This document shows positions 30,904 through 42,630 of a stretch of DNA of 64,000 nucleotides, one piece after another (position 1 is the stretch's first letter; each line of letters begins with the position of its first letter). The DNA comes from Saprolegnia diclina VS20 (Eukaryota; Oomycota; Saprolegniomycetes; Saprolegniales; Saprolegniaceae): the NCBI RefSeq assembly GCF_000281045.1, contig NW_008246072.1, positions 778,399-842,398 on the forward strand, in the 5' to 3' direction. The position numbers were made by a program, and so were the translations under genes. The notes beneath the pieces are model-generated. The model was not told where the DNA came from. It searched no databases and was given only the letters and a program-made list of their open reading frames with translations.

Positions 30904-33900
30904 ATGGGCTTTGCCTTGGAGCTCGTGGAACATGCGTTCGGGTCGATCGGGTCGGCGTCGCCGCTCAAGAAGGCCGCGGGCGTCAACCTCCCGCGCGGAC
31001 CCAAGATGTCGTCGCCCTTTGCCTTTCCGCTCATCCACTCGTTCCATGCGTCGACCGACCGGCCGGCCTTTTTGGTGCACCCGCTCGGCAACGCCGCTTC
31101 GGCCGCCGCCCATGACGCCGCCGAACCATCCCCGGCCGCGCCAAGCGTCTCGCCCGAATGGCTTCTTCGCGTGTGCGAGCAGCATGCGGCGCTCACGCAG
31201 AGCGTCTTCTCCGGCCTCGAGCTCGCCAACTCGGTCGTCGACGCGCTCCAGACCGACGACGCCGAGTCGACCGTGTTCAACCTCCTCGGGTTTGACGGCT
31301 TTGACTTGATTCAGGAGATTCTCTCGAACCAAGGCTCGATCGTGGCCATGACGTCGGCGCAGCTCTCGCGCGCCCATGCGATCACGCATGGCGTGGTCGG
31401 CGCCGGTGGCAAGACGAAGGGTGCGTCCATGAGCATCCAGAGCGAGACCGACCAAGCTGTGGCCCGCCACGCGCGTAAGGAAGCCCGGCGCAACGCGCGG
31501 CGCAACCCTCGAAACGACGAGACGCATGACGAGGCCGACTGGCTCGAAGCAGCGGGCTACGACATGGACGTGGTCAACGCGCTCCGCGAGAGCCAGGCCG
31601 GCCCGCGATCGCCGACGTCGCAGCTCAAGGAGCAGTTTGGCGACTTGTCGTACGACACGAGCTCGATGGCGTCCGGGCTGCCGGCGAACGCGGTCAAGAC
31701 AGTCGAGAAGGGCTACGAGAAGGTCTTTATCCCGCCGTTGATCGCGCGGCCGACGTCCAAGGACGAGCTCGTGCCAATCTCGGCCATGGACGACTTTGCC
31801 GTCGGCGTCTTTGAGGGCATTACGCACCTCAACCGCCTCCAGAGCAAGCTCTTTGAGGCTGCGTACCACTCGAACCAGAACCTCCTCGTGTGCGCCCCGA
31901 CCGGCGCCGGCAAAACGAACGTGGCCATGATGACGATCCTCAAGGAGATCAAGAACCAGCGCTTGTACAACGGCGGCGACATTGGCAGCATGAAGATCAT
32001 CTACGTCGCCCCCATGAAGGCGCTCGCGCAAGAGGTCGTCACGCGCTTCTCCAAGCGGCTCAAGTGCCTCAAGCTGCGCGTGGCCGAGCTCACGGGCGAC
32101 ATGCAGATGACGAAACAAGACATCGAAGACACGCATTTGATCGTGACGACGCCGGAAAAATGGGACGTCATCACGCGCAAGACACACGAGCAAGCGCTCA
32201 TCTCGCAAGTGCGCCTCCTCATCATCGACGAAGTGCACTTGCTCGCCGACGAGCGCGGGCCGGTCATCGAGACCATCGTCGCCCGCACACTGCGCCGCGT
32301 CGAGTCGTCGCAGACCATGATCCGCATCGTGGGCTTGTCGGCGACGCTGCCCAACTACAAGGATGTCGCCGAGTTCCTCCGCGTGCCACACCCCAAGGAC
32401 AAGCCGAGTGGCGGCGGCCTCTTCCACTTTGATGCGAGCTACCGCCCGGTGCCATTGGCGCAGACCTTCATCGGCATCACGGACAAGGGCCGGAGCAAGC
32501 AGATGGCCGCCATGAACCAGCTCGCGTACGAGTATGCGATCGAGAACCTCGAGCACGGCCAGCAAGTCATGATCTTTGTGCATTCGCGCAAGGAGACGGT
32601 CGGTACGATCCGCGCGATCCTCGAGATTGCAGCGCGCGCCGGCACGCTCGACCTCTTTTGCTCGGGCACGCCCGTGAAGGAAGCCACGGCCCACGCGCTC
32701 AGCGGGCTCGTACTCAAGAGCCGGAACCGCGAGCTCCAAGAGTTTGTCGGGCACGCTTGTGGCATCCACCACGCCGGCATGCTCCGCTCGGATCGCAATT
32801 TGACCGAGCAGCTCTTTGAGAACGGCCAGCTCCGCGTGCTCTGCTGTACGGCGACGTTGGCGTGGGGTGTCAACCTGCCCGCGCACGCAGTCTTGATCAA
32901 GGGCACGCAGATCTACAATGCTGAGAAGGGCTGCATGACGCCGTTGAGCATGCTCGACGTGATGCAAATCTTTGGGCGCGCCGGTCGACCGCAGTACGAC
33001 ACGAGCGGCGAAGCGACGATCGTCACGACGCACGACCAGCTTGACCACTATCTGCGGCTGTTGGTGCACCAGGCGCCGATCGAGTCGGCGTTGATCAAGA
33101 CGCTGCCGGACCATTTGAACGCCGAGATCGTCTCGGGCACCGTCGCCAACATGGCCGAGGCGCTGGTCTGGCTCAGCTACACGTACCTGAACGTGCGCAT
33201 GCTCCAGAGTCCGATGACGTACGGCATGTCGTACGACGAGCGCACGAACGACCCGATGCTCGTCAACAAGCGCACGTCGCTGCTACAGGAGGCCGCCAAG
33301 ACGCTCGAGAGCTGCCGCATGATCCGCTTTGACCAAAGGTATGCCACGTCCCATCGACAAAGCGGTGTATCAACTTGATATTGTGTAGCCGCGGCGAGTT
33401 TGCGTTGACCAACTTGGGCCGTGTGGCGAGTCACTACTACATTACGCACGCGACGATCGAGACGTTCAACGACATGCTCATGAGCGACATGGACGAACAG
33501 ACCGTGCTCAACGTCATTTGCTCGTCGACGGTAGCCCGATTCGATCGAAGTGTATCAAGGTATCAAGTTGTCCGTACCTAGGAATTTGAACAAGTCAAGG
33601 TGCGCGACGACGAGCTCGTCGAGCTCGACAAGATCAAGAAGGCGTGCAAGATCCCGATCAAGGGCGAGAACACGTCGTCGGGCAAAGCCAACATCCTCCT
33701 CCAAGCGTACATATCCAACATGTCGCACAAGCTGTCGAGCTTCACGCTCATCTCGGACACAAACTACGTGGCCCAGAACGGGTCGCGTGTGACCCGGGCG
33801 CTGTTTGAGATCTGCCTCAAGAAGGGTTGGCCGCTCGCAGCCGAGCGCGTCCTCAACATCGCCAAGTCGATCGACATGCGGTTCTGGTCGACGCAATCGC

Positions 33901-36900
33901 AGTTGCGGCGCTTTGGCAACGTCCTTCCCCACGACGCCATCATGCGTCTTGAGGAGCGGTACGGCAACGACATGGACACGGTGTCGACGCTCACGGTGGC
34001 CGACATTGGGCCGCTCGTCAACGGTCCCCGCGTCGCTGAGAAGGTGCTCCAGCACGTGCGGTACCTTCCGTACTTGGACGTGGACGTGAGCGCGCAACCC
34101 GTGACGGACGGCGTCCTCCGGCTCACGGTCAAGCTCAGCTGCGACTTTGAGTGGGCCGATATGTACCACGGCAAGGTCGAGTCGTGGTGGGTCTGGGTCG
34201 AGGACGAAGCCGCCATCTACCACGCCGAACACGTCTTGATCCACAAGGCGCAGTACCTCTCGGGTGAAGTGATTTCGCTTGTCTTCCACATCCCGCTCTT
34301 TGCGCAGAGCGTTAACTCGTACATGCTGCGCGTCTTGTCGGATCGGTGGGTTGGCGTCGACAGCCACCACGACATTGATGTGCCCGCGCCCAAGAGCTCG
34401 GCGCCGTCGCTGTTCTACACGCCGTTGCAGTCGTTGCATCCGCTGCCGATTAATGCGCTCAACGAGCCGGCGTTTGAGGCCTGCTACCCGTACCCGTTCT
34501 TCAACCCGATCCAGACCCAAGTGTTTCACACGTTGTACCACACGGACGGGAACGTGCTCCTTGGGGCGCCCACGGGCAGCGGCAAGACGATCGTGGCCGA
34601 GCTCGCGATGCTGCGCGTGTGGCAGCAAGCGGCGTCGCAAGGGAACCCGCTGGTCGTGTACGTCGCGCCGCTCAAGGCCCTCGCGCGCGAACGCGTCAAA
34701 GACTGGACGCACAAGTTTGCGCGTCTCGGGAAGAAGGTCGTCGAGCTCACGGGCGACACGACGGTCGAAGCAGCGGTGCTCAAGCGCGCGTCGATCATCG
34801 TGACGACGCCGGAGAAGTGGGACGTGGTCACGCGCCAGCTCACGCGCACGTCGTTTGTGCAGCAAGTGCGCCTCGTGCTCCTCGATGAGATCCACTTGCT
34901 CGGCGAAGACCGCGGCCCGGTGCTCGAAGCGATCGTGTCGCGCATGCGCATGCTTCGACCGTCGATCCGACTCGTCGGCTTGTCGACCGCGCTCGCCAAC
35001 GCGGTCGATGTCGGTGCATGGATGGGCATTGAGGAGCCGTCCGCTGGCATCTTCAACTTTCGCGCGTCCGTGCGGCCGATCCCGATGGACGTGCACCTGC
35101 AGGGGTTCCCGGGTCGCCACTATGTGCCCCGGATGACTGCCATGAACAAGCCGACGTACGCGGCGATCGTGGCGCACTCGCCCAAGAAGCCGGCGCTCGT
35201 GTTTGTCGCGTCGCGCGCGCAGACGCGGCTGACGGCCATGGCGCTCGTCTCCTTTGCGGCGCTCGACGGCTCGCCCAAGCAATTCCTCCATGAAGACGAA
35301 GAGGTCATGGACGCGATCGTCCAGCAAGTGCGGGACCCAGCCCTCAAGGACGCGCTTGTCTTTGGCATTGGCTTGCATCACGCCGGTATCTTGGATTTAT
35401 GGATACTTGGATCGATGATTCATGGATATATCTAGGATTGAGTGCGAAGGACCGGGATGTCGTCGAAGAGCTCTTCTTGCACGGGAAGATCCAAGTCGTG
35501 ATCTGTACGTCGACGTTGGCGTGGGGCGTGAACCTCCCAGCGCACCTCGTGGTCATCAAGGGCACCGAGTTTTACGACCCAAAGCAAGGGCGGTACGCCG
35601 ACTTTCCGATGAGCGACATTTTGCAGATGATGGGGCGCGCGGGCCGCCCGCAGTTTGATACGACGGGCGTCGCGGTCGTCTTGGTGCACGAGGACAAGCA
35701 AAACTTCATCAAGCGCTTCATCTACGAGCCGATGCCGGTCGAGTCGTCGCTCCACCTGCAGCTTGAAAACACGCTCAACGCCGAAGTGGCCAACGGCACG
35801 ATCAAGAGCATTGCGGACGCAGTCACGTACCTCTCGTGGACGTTCCTCTTCCAGCGGGTGCAGAAGAACCCGGCGTACTACGGTCTCGACGAAGGCCAGG
35901 AGACGAGCTATTTCTTCCAGCGGCTCGTCACCGACATGCTCACCAAGCTCATCGCGAACGGCTGCGTGCGGCAAAGTGGCAAGGCGCTGTCGCCGACGCC
36001 GCTCGGGAAGATTGCGAGCGCCCAGTACCTCGACTATGCGACCGTCTACCACTTGCACTCGGCGCTGTCGGCGCTTGACGTGTCCGAGGCGGAGGACGAA
36101 GCGCGCATGAAGGCGCTGCTTGCCATCATTGCGGGCTGCGCCGAGTTTGCCGAGACGCCGCTTCGTCCGCACGAAGCCAAGACGAATGCGGCGCTGTCGG
36201 CGGCGGTGCGCTTCCCCAAGCTCGAGACCGCATGGAAGTGGGACTCGCATGGCGCCAAGATGAAGACGAGCATTTTGCTGCAGATGCATCTCGGCCGCAT
36301 CCAGGCGCCGTCCAGCGAGTGCTACAACGACCTCCGCGTCGTGCTCGACAACCTCCCGCGCATCACGGGCGCCATGGTCGACATTGCTGCGCTCCTCGGA
36401 CGCGTGCCGCTGGTGCACGCGTGCGTGTCGATGGCCCAAGGCATGCTCTTTGGCAAGTGGCCCGATCGCCTCGGGTGGCTCGAGCTGCCGCACCTCTCGG
36501 CGGCCGATGTCCCCCACTTGCCGCCTATCGCCAAGGCGGCGGATGCGGTCTGGCCCAAACGACTCGGCAGTGAGAAAGTTCGCGACCTCCAAACCGCGCT
36601 ACAGCAAGTGCCGCACGTCGACGTCCGCGTGACACAGCAGCCGTCGATCAAGAAGGACAGTGTCGACGTCACGGTGAGTGTGCGCGTCACCAATGACTCG
36701 CTCTTGCCGTCGGTGGTGTCGACGCGGTACGTCAAGCCGCGCCCGCGCCTGCTCTACGCGCTGCTGGTGGACGCCAAGGACCCGAGCAAGCTCGTCGGGA
36801 TGGTCCATCTACCGTACCGGCGCAGTGCGACCAAGACACTGACGTTGCGCGGCGCCCCGGAGCGCGCGCTCGACATCCAAGTGGTATCGAATGCGTCGGC

Positions 36901-36928
36901 CGTCGTGTTGGTGCCCAGCACGACGTGA
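30904..36928 (+). CDS. ASCC3: ASCC3/Slh1-type Ski2-like double-cassette helicase
   Basis: Four exons: 30904-33338, 33389-33530, 33582-35385, 35436-36928 (1957 aa; human 2202). Two complete Ski2-like helicase cassettes are seen. The first has Walker A APTGAGKT (about residue 330), DEVH (about 441), GLSATLPNY, FCSGTPVKE and MQIFGRAGRPQYD. The second has GAPTGSGKT (about 1186), DEIH (about 1293), GLSTALAN and LQMMGRAGRPQFD. Each is followed by a Sec63-type unit. The sequence follows ASCC3 more closely than Brr2 (for example LISDTNYVAQNGSRVTRALF, PAHLVVIKGTEFYD). The family splits collided ribosomes in the ASC-1/RQT complex and unwinds alkylated DNA with ALKBH3. Both cassettes keep their ATPase motifs. 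The N-terminal extension is shorter than in humans. Confidence 0.95.
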
Positions 36929-37832
36929 TTCTTGTCAAGAGCACGATGGGTCAGAGTAGTACGAAGCTTCGTAGTACGCAATGACTAAAACAAACTAACG
37001 GCGTGTTTTCTACTCGCGCAAGAAGCGACCAGGTGCCGTGACGTGGCAGACGTACGGTGATGCACCAGCGCCACCTCGAGACGCCGTGGCGACGAACGCG
37101 CGGGACGACCGGTTCGATTACTCCAGCGGACCAAACACCAAGACATATGGTCTGCACCGTGCGAGTAACGAACGGGTGACGATGACTTTACACTCGGCGG
37201 ACGAGTGTCCAGGACCAGCTTGCACGCTGCGAGGTGAAGTGCTTGTCCTTGTCGATGAATCGCCGTAGGTTGGCGCCAAGGACGCTGACACCGGCGCATC
37301 GACGACTCGATACCCGCGTGATCACGGTCAACATGTCTCGCACCACGCTGCGTTAGCACTGCGTTGTGTGGTTTGGTCGTCGTCGAAGAAGCAGAGGAAT
37401 AATCATGTGTTGGCATCGTTTGGTAACACAGCAGCCGTGAGCGCATTTGGGTGCGGCGGTTCAATATTCCTTGGTCCTCCTTCTTTCTATCGGAAGCGAG
37501 GGTGGCGGCCGGTGTGGCCAAGGACGGTGCGTCGGTCCTTCGCAGCCGCGATCGTTGTCGTCGCTGCCTCCGGCGTCAAGGCCACACTCCAGAATACATG
37601 TTGATGGTACGCATTTGACACGCATAGCGAGTGGCAGCCAATGAAATCGCGCGAAAATATCGAACCGACCAATCAGCATCGAGAGCGTTTGCACTTTAAT
37701 TCCAGCGATGCCAGGTGGTGCGCCAAAGATCTGGTTTGAATTTTATTATCTTGGACTTTGTATCGACTTGCGATTGCGCAGTTGAATTTCGCAGCCGGGC
37801 GCGAATGCGGTAAACATCCCGTCGAACGTGGG
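36929..37832. other. Intergenic, no gene seen
   Basis: Short frames only, none with coding character or domains. Near 37752 the sequence GGACTTTGTATCGAC, about 80 nt before the next ATG, may be a divergent form of the TTTGTATGC motif. Confidence 0.4.
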
Positions 37833-39085
37833 ATGGCACTTGGATCAGAGACGACGCGGCGGTCACTTGACGACTGCATGGCGCCCTGGGACACCAAGTC
37901 GCCCGAGACGGACGACGCGATGCGCAACGACCGCGAAGCGCGCCTCAAGAAGGATCGCATGCGCAAAACCAAGTACCGACAAGAAAAGATGGCCGAGATG
38001 CACGAACTCAAGGTCACTGCAAGCGCGCTCACGCTGCAGCTCGAGCAGCTCAAGACACAGCGGAGCCAGCACGTGCGTCCGCGGCTACCGTCGCTCACGT
38101 CGCTGCAGGCGCCGCGGCTTCGGCTGTCCTGGAAATTGATTGCGGATCGAGAGAAAGCGGGTCTTGCGGCCGCGTACGCCGAGCAGAAGCGGCTGCGCAC
38201 CGACCTCTTGCAGGACCTCAATCGCGCCTTTTACCTGCTCCAGTCGCAGCGCCGTGCCCCGCGCGAGGTAGTCCGACTGCCCATGCATCTTGTGTTTCAT
38301 GCATCTCTTGCGCCATAACAGATGGTGATGGACCTGCGGCGCGAGCCGCGCACCGCGACCACACTGCCGCACCACCCACTGCGGCGCCTCGAGACCATCC
38401 AGCGCCTCTTGCAGTGGCAAGCCGACCACGTCAACGATATGTTCTTAGCCCGCGTGCTTCCAGCGCTCGACGACGACGACGATCCCGCATGGACCATGGA
38501 GCTGTCGACGGACGTCGCGTCGGTTGCGTATCTCGAGACACGAAGCCTCGGCGTCGTGTACGCGTCCGCGGTCGACGTCGGCGCCGTCCTATGGCAGTTC
38601 GAGACCGCGCAGTCCCGTCATACCAAGGTACTTTCTGGTCATTTCAAATCCAAACACTACACTGTCGTAGGTGGTGCCACTCGACGGCGATACCGCCTTG
38701 GTATCGGGCTCCAGCAAGGACGACGACACGACGCTGCTCAAGCGGATCGTACATCGAACTGCCACTGGCGCACCACGCGTCCTGCTTCTTGCGCAGAGCG
38801 TGCTCGCCGACGAAAGCGTCTCGCACCCTACATCTTGCAATAGCGTGGTGATGTGGTACGTAGCATGCGTTGCATACTTCCATCGGAAGCTCATGAACGC
38901 ATCATAGGCTTGTGGTCGACGAGCTCCCGCGCGGAGCGTCCGACGGCCCCGTGAGCGTCTATCGCAGCGTGCAGCAAGCCGCTTTGAACGGTCCGCTCGA
39001 TGTGTACGCCGAGCACTTGGTCGCGACGACGGCGACGCGCGCCCTGCGGCAGCACGCGCTTTCGCGCCATTTCCACTGCCTCTAA
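37833..39085 (+). CDS. Oomycete M96-like protein with basic/coiled-coil N-terminus
   Basis: Four exons: 37833-38267, 38322-38627, 38671-38855, 38908-39085 (367 aa). A basic stretch followed by a leucine-rich coiled coil (RNDREARLKKDRMRKTKYRQ, LTLQLEQLKTQ) looks like a bZIP-type region. The C-terminal 200 residues (ELSTDVASVAYLETRSLGVV, VVPLDGDTALVSGS, TGAPRVLLLAQSVLADES) resemble the START-like part of the large oomycete M96 mating-specific protein family. Assignment is by general layout, not by a diagnostic motif. It is probably a nuclear regulator. It starts at the first ATG of the frame. Confidence 0.65.
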
Positions 39086-39123
39086 CTTAATCAGCGCAAG
39101 AAGAACGAGACGTGTTGGTGGAC

Positions 39124-41818
39124 TTAGATGAAGCCGAGCTGCTGCGCGGCCTGGTCGACCTGCGCCTGGATGTCGGGCGACTGGCAGTTGTTGCGGACCA
39201 TCGAGAGCTTCTCCGGGTCCTTGAGCTTGACAGCGAGTTCGAGCGCCGCAAGCCACATTTGCAGATGGATGAACGTATCAAACTTCTCGTCCGGCTGCGT
39301 AATGCGCGCCGCGTACGACTCGGCTTGGCCCTTCTCGCCTTCGCGGAGGCACGCGACTGCGAACGCCTTGAAGCCGCACGGTGGCGTCTTTTTCTCTTGG
39401 GAAAACTAGATCCACAATACGTACACAGTGCCCTCCAAGTCAGATCTACCTTGTGGAGGGTGTCCCACTGCTGCGTCTCGGCGAGCGCTTTGATCTTGAC
39501 GTGGTAAAAGCGCTTCTCGGGGACCTTGAACTTTTTGGCGAGGCCGGCCGCGAGCTGCAACGACTTGGGGTCGCGCTTGGCGTCCATGCAGAGCTGCTTG
39601 ATCGTATCGCTGAGCGAGAGGCCCACAAACGAGGTTGAGATGTGCGGCGCCTTTTCATCGAGCTTCTTTTGCTCGACGAGGAGGTCCATTTGCTCCTCCG
39701 TGAGCTTGGCGTTGATCGGGAGCTTGGCGACATTGAACTTGGCCATCGCGTCCTTGAGCACCTTGAGCTTGGCGTCGACGTCCATCACTTGGAACGACTG
39801 CAGCACATCGTAGTTGGCACTCGCCATATCGGGCCAAATCGCATCTACACGGAATATGAACTTGATACATTGATACAAAACATACCCAGCTTCTCGCGCG
39901 ACTCGCCCGTGCCAATGTAGTAGGACGTAATGAGGTGGATCGCATCCGCGTACATGGGCTCCGACTGCAGCACGCGGCGAAAGTCGTCGACCGGCACGAG
40001 CCGCTCCATGTGGAAGAGCGCCATGTAGATGAGGTCGGTCTGGCTCGACTCGAGCGCCTTGCGCAGCGCGAGTTCGCACTCGCCCATCGACAATAAGAGC
40101 GGCACTTGGTCCGACGCGTTCTCTTCCAAATCCAGCAGCATCGTCGCGAGGCGGCGGCGGCCCGCGCGCTCGGCGCAGCTCGCAATCTCAGAGTACGAGA
40201 CGAGCGTCGCGTCCTTGAGCTTCTTCCGGACAAGCGACACGACCGCTTCGTCCGTCATGGGCGCGTCGCCAAACGAAGCCTTGACCTTCTCGCACGCCCA
40301 GTGGACGAGGACGCGGTCCGGCGAGATCTTGAGGTACTCGCAAATCTTGATCGCGAGGTAGTGCTGGCGCATGGCGACGAGGCGCGACACGACCACGTCG
40401 CTCGTGAGCCGGTCAAACTGCCGGAGCGTCAAGGGCAGACCGACCGACGGCTTGCGGAGTGCGTTGAGCACGCGCAGCTTGCGGCTCATGTCGACAAAGA
40501 GCTCAGAGTCGTAGCCCGAGCTGCGTGCGTCGGCGCTGTTATCAAAGAAGCACTTGCCGTACGCTGCCGCGCGAAGGAGCGAGAGCTGCGCTGCGTAGTC
40601 AAACTCGTTGCCGGCAGCGTTGATGCAGTCGGTGATCGCTTGCTCCAGCGTCTTGTGCACTTGGATCGACCGAATGTTCTCGTCGGCCTTGGCGTCGCCC
40701 GAGTCGAACGCGTCGAGCGCGTCAAAGAGCATCGCGGCTGGCGACGTGCTGCCGATGCGCTTGATGCTTTCGGTGGCCTTGGGAACGCGCATGAGGAGCT
40801 CATGGCCGCGGCTGCTGTAGATGCGGCACGAGTCGACTTCTTGGCAGAGCTCGACAGGGCCGTCACACGGAAACTTGAGCCACGACCCGAGTGGGCCGAC
40901 CATGATGAGCCCGACGTTCTGCCAGTAGAGCACGACCGAGTCTTCGCCGCACCAGAGCATGCTCTTGGGCGTCGCTTTCGACGACGTCTCAAACTCCAAA
41001 ATCTTCTTGTCAAAGTTGGTATTGAGCACCGTAAGGACGCCGTCTTGGGTGTACATGGCCATAAACATGCCATTGGGCGCGATCGCAATCGCTTCGATCG
41101 GCGCCTTGATCGACTCTTCGAGGTGCATGTCGGTCATCGAGTCCTTGTTGCTGCCCGGCAGCTTGGAGAGCACGACGAGCGACTTGGCCGACGTGCCGAG
41201 AAAGATCTCGGGCATGTTGGTCTTGACGAAGCGCGGGTGCAGCACCGCCATGCATGTCGGCGGGTTCGCCTCGGAGATGCCGGTCTCCATGATGAGGTCG
41301 ATGCGCGGCGAGACCGAGTCGATGTCCATGACCTGCACGACCATGTAGTTGCCGAGGAGACAGGCGATGCCGCCGCCCCATGACTCGAAGCTCCAGATCT
41401 TGGTGTTGAGGTTCCGCGACACGATGTTGAACGAGTTGTCGAGCTCACCCATGATGCTGTACGTGACGCAGAGCCCATCGTCAAAGACGCACAAGAGGCG
41501 CATCTCGTCAGTCCACGCCATGCCGAGGAGCGTCTTCTTCTTCTCGTCATACTCCTTGAACGAGATGGACGCGAGGCGGCTACCGCACGCGTTGAAGATG
41601 AAGAGCGTCCGACTCAAGGACCCTTTGGCGTCCATCTTGACGAGCAGCTGCGACTTGCGGAGCAGCGCGACGGGGCCGCCGTACTGCGCTGGCACGACGT
41701 CAAAGTCCTTGAGGTCGCCGACAGACGCGACTTCCTCGCGCCACGACGCGCCCATGTCGAAGAGGTGGTGGCGCTGGTACTGGGCCTCGCCCAGCGCGTG
41801 CCACTCGGAGGGATCCAT
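39124..41818 (-). CDS. VPS16: VPS16, core subunit of HOPS/CORVET
   Basis: Three exons on the minus strand: 41818-39886, 39844-39450, 39405-39124 (869 aa; human 839). The N-terminal half is the Vps16_N beta-propeller (LGMAWTDEMRLLCVFDDGLC, SFESWGGGIACLLGN, PGSNKDSMTDMHLEESIKAP, WCGEDSVVLYW). The C-terminal half is the alpha-solenoid (LRAAAYGKCF, LRVLNALRKPSVGLPLT, HYLAIKICEYLKISPDRVLV, KRFYHVKIKALAE). The protein scaffolds the tethering complexes that drive endosome-vacuole fusion, binding VPS33. The start is set at MDPSEWHALGEAQ; a TTCGGCA-rich repeat begins only 8 nt upstream. Confidence 0.95.
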
Positions 41819-41825
41819 CGGCAAC

Positions 41826-42265
41826 ACGAATTTTGCAGTCACTCCACAATTCGGCACATGGCAAGCGGATTCGGCATCGAAGGGGAAAATTCGGCACATC
41901 ACTGGTAATTACGGCAGCATGGGCTAGCATTCGGCACATACCACGTCGCTTCGGCATCATTCAGAAAATGAATGCGGCTTGTGCCATGCGTATCGCGTCA
42001 GGCCAGTGCGAGCAAGAGATCATGGGACGTGTGGCTCATAAAGTGTACGCTGTGTACATGAAAATGAGATGTCGTACCATCCAGCAAAGACCGATAAAGG
42101 TCAGCAGAGGCGCGGGCGGAAACAACATTTAAAAGTGGCATGTGCCGCAAGAGAGCACCGTGCCCGCTCATTGGCCGGATCCCGACATTGCGATCTTCTC
42201 TCTTTCGATGACTAGCTTATCATCGACTTGTGTCGTTTGCATCTACTGCAAGCATGGACATGGTT
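41826..42265. repeat. TTCGGCA-rich interspersed repeat, copy 2
   Basis: It begins TTTTGCAGTCACTCCA, like copy 1 at 21490, and has five ATTCGGCA/CTTCGGCA units in its first 135 nt. The same downstream blocks follow: ACGTGTGGCTCATAAAGTG, GTGGCATGTGCCGCAAGA, CTCATTGGCCGGATC, TTTGCATCTACTGCA. It occupies the position of the VPS16 5' UTR and promoter. No coding capacity is seen. Confidence 0.65.
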
Positions 42266-42353
42266 GAGTGCAGTCCTGCTGACATTAACAAAACCTGATC
42301 TGTACACAAATTATATGAATGATATTAGTCTTCGCCTATGTGTCGGGTGTCGA

Positions 42354-42630
42354 GCGTCGCTCCGGCTTGGGGCTCTTCGCCTCACGCGCCGCCATGTGGG
42401 CCTCGATCAAGAGGCGATTTTTCGTCGCCGTGTCCGTCGCCTTGGTCGTGGGAGCCTTGGCGTGGGTCTTGGCGGGCGGGTTAGAAAGCGAATCGACGCA
42501 GCCTCGCCCGCCACGACACATGCCAAGGCCCCCAAGGCCAAGGCAATGGACACGGCGACGACAAATCGTCTCTTGTTCGAGGCCCACATGGCGGCGCGCG
42601 AGGCGAAGAAGAGCTCAAGCCGAAGCGATG
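42354..42630. repeat. Inverted repeat with the same peptide coded in both arms
   Basis: Arms of about 125-135 bp (42354-42487 and 42496-42630) are imperfect reverse complements. Read outward from the centre, both encode a related C-terminus: TATTNRLLFEAHMAAREAKK on the plus strand and TATKNRLLIEAHMAAREAK on the minus strand, each ending soon at a stop. It looks like a head-to-head fold-back of one short gene end. The arms have diverged by roughly 10-15% by eye. Confidence 0.75.

Noticed and set aside
30769-35381. Long minus-strand frames opposite ASCC3
   Set aside because: They mirror the helicase codons and contain no recognisable domains; the plus strand has complete helicase motifs.
30904-36928. 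Identification of the double helicase as Brr2 (SNRNP200)
   Set aside because: Length, N-terminus and inter-cassette sequences follow ASCC3/Slh1; the second cassette also keeps intact ATPase motifs.
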